NCBI GenBank assembly: GCA_036273915.1
Contig: DASUGR010000082.1
Location: 1 to 13,349, forward strand
Origin: PLA2 sp036273915
Lineage (GTDB): Bacteria > Planctomycetota > PLA2
DNA: 13,349 bases
Direction of reading: 5' to 3'
This document shows positions 5,813 to 13,349 of this stretch, piece by piece. Numbering within the stretch: the stretch's first letter is position 1; each line of letters begins with the position of its first letter. The translations under genes and the position numbers were made by a program. Under the pieces are notes generated by a model. That model saw only the letters and a list, made by a program, of their open reading frames with translations. It had not been told where the DNA came from and searched no databases.

Positions 5813-7314
5813 GGGATCTGGAAGGTCGCGATGAAGTCGACGCCCGGCTTGCCGATCCCCGCCGGCAGCGTGCCCTGGAACGTCCCGTCGAGCGGGCTGC
5901 CTCCGAGGTCCTTGACCACGGGCCACGCCGTCGACACCGAGCTCACCGGGTCGTCGTCCGCCGGGTTCTGGTCGACGCCGAGCGTGCCCGTGTGCTGCGC
6001 CGACGTCGCGTCGACCACCAGCTGGAGGATGTTGTCGTCCATCCGCCAGTACGCGCGGAGCTGCGCCTCGTTGCCGTTGAGGCGCCGGTACCGGTCGCGG
6101 TCGATGTCGGCCCCCGTCCGCGCGACCGACCACACGCGCACCTCGTCGAGCGATCCTTTGAGGAACGTCGCGCCCGCCTTCCCGAGGAGGAGCGGCGCCG
6201 TGGGCGTCACCGCCCCCGGACCCCCTGTCGCGTCGAACGCCGCGAGCGCGCCGTCCACGTAGAGGCGCACCTCCCCCGCCGCGCCGTCCAGCACGCCGGC
6301 GACGTGGTGCCACCCCGACGGCACCGGCCCGCCCGACGCCGTGCGCGTGGCCGTCGCGCCGCTGACCTCGAACAGGAACGCGCCGTTCGCGACCTGCCGC
6401 AGCCGCCAGCCGTTCGAGAAGTCGCCGTCGGCGCACTCGAAGAGGCCGTCCGCGCGCGCCGGATCCTCGATGTCGACCCAGCACTCGACGGTCAGGCTTC
6501 CCGTGCCCGGCGCGAACTGGATCGCGGGCGCCACGCGCACGAGGTCGTCGACGCCGTCGAAGCGGAGCGCCGTGCCGGCTCCGGCGGCCGCGAGCACGAC
6601 CTGGTACGCGTCCGCGGGCAGCGCGTTGCCCGCGAGGTCGAACCGGAAGAGCGTTCCGCTCCGCGTGATCGCCGCCGGGACGAGCGCGACCTCGTTCCCG
6701 CTCGTGAAGTTCCCGTCGCCGCCGGCGCGCAGGATGCGGAACGACGCGGGGACGACCGTCGCCGCGTCGACGTCGGCGCTGAGCGTGACGGCGACGTTCC
6801 CGGGCGCCGCGACGCTCGTCCCCGGCTCCGGCGTCATCGCCTCGACCGTCGTCGTGCCGCGGAAGAACATCACGAAGTCGCCGCCCTCCGTGCCGTCGCC
6901 GGAAGGGAACGCGCCCGTGAACTCGCCGTCGAGCGCGAGGGTATCGGCCGCGAGGATCTTGCGCGCGCCGGTGCCGACGAGCCGCAGGCGGAAGATCTCG
7001 TCCGGCAGCGGGATCGCGGAGAGGTCGAGCACCGCGGTCGTGGAGTTCGGGAACGACAGCGTCGACGTGAACAGCGTGACGTCGTTCGCGTTGCCGAAGA
7101 CGCCGTCGCCGCCGCTCCAGGTGAGCAGGAACGTGTTCTCGTTGAAGCTGTCCTGGTTCACGGGCCGGTCGAAGCGTACGCGGATCTCGGTCGGCGGCTC
7201 GCCGGCGTCGGAGTCCGGCGCGGGCGTCACGGCCACGATCCGCGTGCCGGGCGCGCCGCCGCCGCCCCCGCCGCACGCGGCGAGGAGGAGGAGGAGGGAG
7301 GCGAGACGGCGCAT
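5809..7314 (-). CDS. Lipoprotein with two Big_5/SbsA-like Ig domains and a LamG domain
   Basis: 501-residue lipoprotein, probably anchored at the cell surface or facing the periplasm. The N-terminus has RR, a leucine-rich core and a lipobox LAAC with Cys14, followed by a six-glycine linker. Residues about 25-150 form an SbsA/Big_5-like Ig domain (TPAPDSDAGEPPTEIRVRFD). Residues about 158-243 form a second copy (TPEPGTSVAAPGNVAVTLSA). Both contain a similar acidic glycine loop, SGGDGVFGNANDV (67-79) and AGGDGNFTSGNEV (197-209). Residues about 248-405 are a concanavalin-like LamG domain: LRFDGVDDLVRV, WHHVAGVLDGAAGEVRLYVDG, GSLDEVRVW. LamG domains usually bind carbohydrate or protein; the ligand is unknown. 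The frame stays open to 7479 through the MITE-like element, but ATG 7314 is chosen because the lipobox lies 14 residues after it. The gene is coupled to the GNAT gene downstream. Confidence 0.88.
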   Translation of the reverse strand: MRRLASLLLLLAACGGGGGGAPGTRIVAVTPAPDSDAGEPPTEIRVRFDRPVNQDSFNENTFLLTWSGGDGVFGNANDVTLFTSTLSFPNSTTAVLDLSAIPLPDEIFRLRLVGTGARKILAADTLALDGEFTGAFPSGDGTEGGDFVMFFRGTTTVEAMTPEPGTSVAAPGNVAVTLSADVDAATVVPASFRILRAGGDGNFTSGNEVALVPAAITRSGTLFRFDLAGNALPADAYQVVLAAAGAGTALRFDGVDDLVRVAPAIQFAPGTGSLTVECWVDIEDPARADGLFECADGDFSNGWRLRQVANGAFLFEVSGATATRTASGGPVPSGWHHVAGVLDGAAGEVRLYVDGALAAFDATGGPGAVTPTAPLLLGKAGATFLKGSLDEVRVWSVARTGADIDRDRYRRLNGNEAQLRAYWRMDDNILQLVVDATSAQHTGTLGVDQNPADDDPVSSVSTAWPVVKDLGGSPLDGTFQGTLPAGIGKPGVDFIATFQIP

Positions 7315-7319
7315 GACTA

Positions 7320-7483
7320 GGGTGTGTCTGAGAAACCGGCCGTAAGGACCGAGGCTGAGCGAGCCGGCGCCAGACGAGGAAGGCCGACGAGCCGTGTTGA
7401 CGGAGAAACACGGTGAGGAGGCATGACGAAGTATGGCGCCGGCGTAGCCAGCCGAATCCAGGACGGTTTTCTCAGACACACCC
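7320..7483. mobile_element. MITE-like non-autonomous element, 164 bp, with terminal inverted repeats and flanking TA
   Basis: The left end GGGTGTGTCTGAGAAACCG (7320-7338) and the right end at 7464-7483 are inverted repeats, identical except for one extra A on the right. A TA flanks each side (7318-7319 and 7484-7485), as expected for a TA target duplication. Inside are nested inverted repeats: CCGGCGCCA (7364-7372) with TGGCGCCGG (7434-7442), and CCGTGTT (7392-7398) with AACACGG (7407-7413). The whole element can fold into a long imperfect hairpin. It encodes no transposase, so it would need one supplied in trans. TA duplication is typical of IS630/Tc1-mariner and of part of the IS5 family, but I cannot assign it. 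It fills almost all of the 201-bp gap between the multidomain kinase and the lipoprotein gene. Confidence 0.82.
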
Positions 7484-7515
7484 TAAAGTCTAGCCACACG
7501 CGCGAGGCGTCCGGA

Positions 7516-11067
<3,552 letters not shown>

Positions 11068-11078
11068 CGGCGCCCGGA

Positions 11079-11084
11079 AGCATA
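11079..11084 (-). promoter_or_regulatory. Putative -10 box of the multidomain kinase gene
   Basis: On the minus strand TATGCT ends 11 nt before ATG 11067, in a 60-bp divergent region shared with the methyltransferase/ATPase gene. The spacing would leave only a few bases of leader. A CCCG-TACG-CGGG mini-hairpin lies beside it at 11085-11096. Confidence 0.35.
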
Positions 11085-11113
11085 CCCGTACGCGGGAGGG
11101 GAACCCGCGGCGC

Positions 11114-11119
11114 TACACT
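11114..11119 (+). promoter_or_regulatory. Putative -10 box of the methyltransferase/ATPase gene
   Basis: TACACT ends 8 nt before GTG 11128, and the following bases (TGCGGCG) resemble those after the sigma-gene box. No Shine-Dalgarno sequence is present. Confidence 0.4.
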
Positions 11120-11127
11120 CTGCGGCG

Positions 11128-13349
11128 GTGGACTACGGGACCCCGGAGGGCGCGGCGCGCTACGGCGACAAGCATCGGAAGTCGATCCTCCGGCGCCTCG
11201 CGAGCCGCCGCGAGATGTCGCTCTTCGACCGCGCCCTTGCCCAGGCCGGCGGGAAGGGGCCGGTCCTCGACTGCCCTTGCGGGACCGGGCGGCTCGGGCC
11301 CGTCCTGCTGCGCCGCGCCCGGCGCGTCGTGGCGGCGGACCTCTCGGCCGCGATGCTCGGCGAGGCTCTGGGCGCGCTCGCGGGGCCCGTGCGCGGAGGC
11401 CGTGTCGCGCTGGTGCGCGCGCCCGCCGAGGCGCTGCCGTTCCCGGACGCGGCGTTCGAGACCGTCGCATGCAGCCGCCTCCTCCACCACGTCGCGGACC
11501 CGGCGGCGCGGGCGCGGCTGCTCCGCGAGCTGGCGCGCGTCGCGGGCCGCTGGGTCGTCCTCTCCTACCACGACGCGAGCACCGCGAAGCGGCGGCTGCG
11601 GGGCAAGCGGCCCCGCCATCGCGTGGCGCTCACCCCGGCGCAACTCGCCGCGGAGGCGCGCGCCGCGGGCCTCACCCTCGTCCTCCCGATCCGTCGCCTG
11701 AACGGGTGGTTCTCGCTCGTGGCCGTCGCGTTGCTGCGGGTGGAGCGGCCGGGAGCCGCGCGGGCTCCGGGGGGCGGCCTCCCGCGGGCGCACCCTTCGG
11801 CTGATCCCGCACGGGACGCCCCCCGTATCATGTCGGCCTTGACCGCGACCGCAGCAGTCCCCGAGCCGCACGACGAGGGCGGCGGCGTCTCGCGCACGGA
11901 CGTCCTCCGGATCGCGCTCGTCGCCGGCGCGGTCGCCTGGGCGTGGTTCGGGCCCCTCCTGAACGCGCCGGTCGCGCTTCTCGCCGCGCTCGCCGGGGGC
12001 TTCCCGATCTTCCGCGAGGCCTACGAGAACCTCCGCGCCCGCCGGATGACCATGGAACTCTCGATGACGATCGCGCTCGTCGCGGCGCTGTCGATCGGCG
12101 AGTTCTTCACCGCGCTGGTGATCGTGTTCTTCGTGCTCGTGGCCGAGGCGATCGAGGATCTGACCGTCGGCCGCGGCCGACGCGCGATCAAGGACCTCGT
12201 CGACCTGCTCCCGCGGACCGTCCGGGTCCGCCGCGACGGCGAGGAACGCGAGACGGATCTCTCCGCCGTGCGCACGGGCGACGTCGTGCTGGTCCGGCCG
12301 GGCGAGCGCATCGCGGTGGACGGCGTGGTCGAGGCGGGCCACTCCTTCGCCGACCAGTCGGCGATCACCGGCGAATCGCTGCCGGTCGAGAAGGTCAGGG
12401 GCGCCACGGTCTACGCCGGCACGATCAACCAGTCCGGCGCGCTCGAGGTGCGGACCGAGGGCGTCGGCGGCGACACCGCCTTCGGCCGGATCGTCGAGGC
12501 GGTCGAGCGCGCGGAGCGGACGCGGGCACCCATCCAGAAGACGGCGGACCGGCTCGCCGGCTACCTCGTCTACTTCGCGATCGGGTGCGCGATCGTCACG
12601 TTCGCGTGGCGCATGCTGGGTGACGCCGGCGACTGGCAGCGCACCGTGCGCTCGACGGTCGCGGTCGTGATCGTCTGCGGCGCGTGCGGCGTCGCTGCGG
12701 GCACGCCGCTCGCGATCCTCGGCGCGATCGGGCGGTGCGCGAAGGCCGGCGCGATCGTCAAGGGCGGCCTCCACATCGAGGCGCTCTGGCGCGTGGACAC
12801 GGTCGTGCTCGACAAGACCGGCACGCTGACGTACGGCGAGCCCGCCGTGACCGGCGTGCGCCCGGCGCCCGGGGTCAGCGCGCAGGAGGTGGCCGCCGCC
12901 GCCGCCGCCGCGGAAGGGCCCTCCGAGCACCCGCTCGCGAAGGCGATCCTCGCGTACGCGCGCGGGCAGAAGCTCGCGGTCGAGCGCCCCTCGGAGTTCT
13001 CCTACACGCCCGGCAAGGGGATCGTCTGCCGCGCGGACGGGCACGAGATCGTCGCGGGCAGCCGCGCGCTGCTCGAGGAGAGGGGCATCGACCTCTCCGC
13101 GCTCCCCGAGGCGGCGCGCGGCGTCTCCACCGTGCTCGTCGCGCGCGAGGGCCGGCTGCTGGGCCTGCTTGAGATCGCCGACGTGCTGCGCCCCGAGGCC
13201 GCGCGCGCCGTGCACGAGCTGCGGGGGATGCGGATCCGCACGATCCTCCTGACCGGCGACGCCAAGGACGTCGCGGAGGTCGTGGGGAGCCGCCTCGGCG
13301 TGGACGAGGTGGGCGCGGCCATGCTGCCGGACGGCAAGCTCAAGCGGAT
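11128..13349 (+). CDS. SAM-dependent methyltransferase fused in frame to a P1B-like P-type ATPase (partial at right edge)
   Basis: I translated this frame codon by codon from GTG 11128 to the window end and found no stop (740 residues). Residues 1-about 208 are a class I methyltransferase of the UbiE/Methyltransf_11 type: VLDCPCGTGRLG (46-57, SAM-binding loop), acidic D71 after AA, then ALPFPDAAFETVACSRLLHHV. A Gly/Pro/Ala linker (about 214-234) leads into a P-type ATPase from about residue 235. The ATPase has four hydrophobic segments, TGES (414-417) in the actuator domain, a membrane motif Cys-Gly-Ala-Cys (517-520), DKTGT with phosphorylated D562, SEHP (599-602) and TGD (709-711). The ATPase hinge and last helices are outside the window. 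A one-base deletion in the G6 run at 11769-11774 could have hidden a stop at 11802-11804, so two separate genes remain possible. The substrate of either half is unknown. Confidence 0.75.
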   Translation, partial: MDYGTPEGAARYGDKHRKSILRRLASRREMSLFDRALAQAGGKGPVLDCPCGTGRLGPVLLRRARRVVAADLSAAMLGEALGALAGPVRGGRVALVRAPAEALPFPDAAFETVACSRLLHHVADPAARARLLRELARVAGRWVVLSYHDASTAKRRLRGKRPRHRVALTPAQLAAEARAAGLTLVLPIRRLNGWFSLVAVALLRVERPGAARAPGGGLPRAHPSADPARDAPRIMSALTATAAVPEPHDEGGGVSRTDVLRIALVAGAVAWAWFGPLLNAPVALLAALAGGFPIFREAYENLRARRMTMELSMTIALVAALSIGEFFTALVIVFFVLVAEAIEDLTVGRGRRAIKDLVDLLPRTVRVRRDGEERETDLSAVRTGDVVLVRPGERIAVDGVVEAGHSFADQSAITGESLPVEKVRGATVYAGTINQSGALEVRTEGVGGDTAFGRIVEAVERAERTRAPIQKTADRLAGYLVYFAIGCAIVTFAWRMLGDAGDWQRTVRSTVAVVIVCGACGVAAGTPLAILGAIGRCAKAGAIVKGGLHIEALWRVDTVVLDKTGTLTYGEPAVTGVRPAPGVSAQEVAAAAAAAEGPSEHPLAKAILAYARGQKLAVERPSEFSYTPGKGIVCRADGHEIVAGSRALLEERGIDLSALPEAARGVSTVLVAREGRLLGLLEIADVLRPEAARAVHELRGMRIRTILLTGDAKDVAEVVGSRLGVDEVGAAMLPDGKLKR
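11826..11831 (+). promoter_or_regulatory. Possible internal -10 box before the ATPase part
   Basis: TATCAT lies 7 nt before an in-frame TTG (11839) and overlaps the in-frame ATG at 11830. It would fit a leaderless start of a separate ATPase transcript, like the other starts here. Weak evidence, given as an alternative to the fusion. Confidence 0.2.
11830..13349 (+). other. P1B-like P-type ATPase region of the fused frame
   Basis: This is the transporter half, expected to pump a metal cation across the membrane using ATP through a phospho-aspartate. No N-terminal CxxC or HMA metal-binding domain is present. Helices lie at about fusion residues 258-274, 279-297, 311-335 and 338-352, then the actuator domain with TGES, then two helices carrying CGACGVAAGTP in place of the usual CPCALGLATP. 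After alignment to the TP pair, the CPC triad reads Gly-Ala-Cys with an extra Cys one residue before. The phosphorylation site DKTGTLT and the P1B-specific SEHP are intact, so it should be catalytically competent. If the gene is separate, its start is ATG 11830 or TTG 11839. Confidence 0.8.

Noticed and set aside
7423..7479. Small coding frames inside the MITE-like element as part of a transposase
   Set aside because: Too short, no DDE-type motif, and the sequence is explained by nested inverted repeats.
11277..11804. Plus-strand frame ending at TGA 11802-11804 as a separate gene
   Set aside because: Its translation is low-complexity. It matters only because its stop would end the methyltransferase if one base were missing nearby.
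11113..13215. Minus-strand 700-codon open frame opposite the methyltransferase/ATPase gene
   Set aside because: Arg/Asp/Ala-rich shadow. The plus strand carries DKTGT, TGES and SAM-binding motifs in one frame.

Overview
This is a very GC-rich, gene-dense bacterial chromosomal fragment. Two Ser/Thr kinases of the Hanks type (one next to an ECF-type sigma factor, one fused to an AAA ATPase and TPR repeats), a lipoprotein with SbsA/Big_5-like and LamG domains, and a carboxypeptidase-regulatory-like exported protein together suggest a Planctomycetota-like or other large-genome, environmental high-GC phylum. That is inference from gene content only; no rRNA or core marker gene lies here.

Layout. 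1-1539 (minus): Ser/Thr kinase with a TPR-like tail, cut by the window edge. 1562-2143 (plus): divergent ECF-like sigma factor. The two start codons are only 22 bp apart, with a 16-bp perfect palindrome between them that holds a TATACT box on each strand. 2230-3034 (minus): exported carboxypeptidase-regulatory-like gene broken by a one-base frameshift and flanked by two related palindromes. 3192-4319 and 4338-4616 (plus): an Asp-box beta-propeller protein and a MoaD/ThiS-like ubiquitin-fold protein ending in Gly-Gly, as a two-gene operon. 4619-5158 (minus): four-helix membrane protein of unknown function. 5273-5812 and 5809-7314 (minus): GNAT acetyltransferase translationally coupled to the upstream Big_5/LamG lipoprotein gene. 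7320-7483: a 164-bp MITE-like element with about 19-bp terminal inverted repeats and a TA on each side, directly before the lipoprotein start codon. 7516-11067 (minus): 1183-residue kinase-AAA-TPR signalling protein. 11128 to the right edge (plus): one uninterrupted reading frame carrying a SAM-dependent methyltransferase and then a P1B-like P-type ATPase whose membrane CPC motif is replaced by Cys-Gly-Ala-Cys.

Themes. Signalling genes dominate both ends: kinase plus sigma factor on the left, multidomain kinase on the right. Most genes that begin a transcript have a TANNNT-like box ending 6-11 nt before the start codon and no visible Shine-Dalgarno sequence, which points to leaderless transcripts. 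The one internal operon gene that is not overlapped (MoaD-like) does have a GGGGAG ribosome-binding site.

The most interesting candidates are the methyltransferase/P-type ATPase fusion with its non-canonical metal site, the propeller plus ubiquitin-like pair, the symmetric divergent promoter, and the MITE. No tRNA, rRNA or CRISPR was seen, and no gap between genes exceeds about 200 bp.
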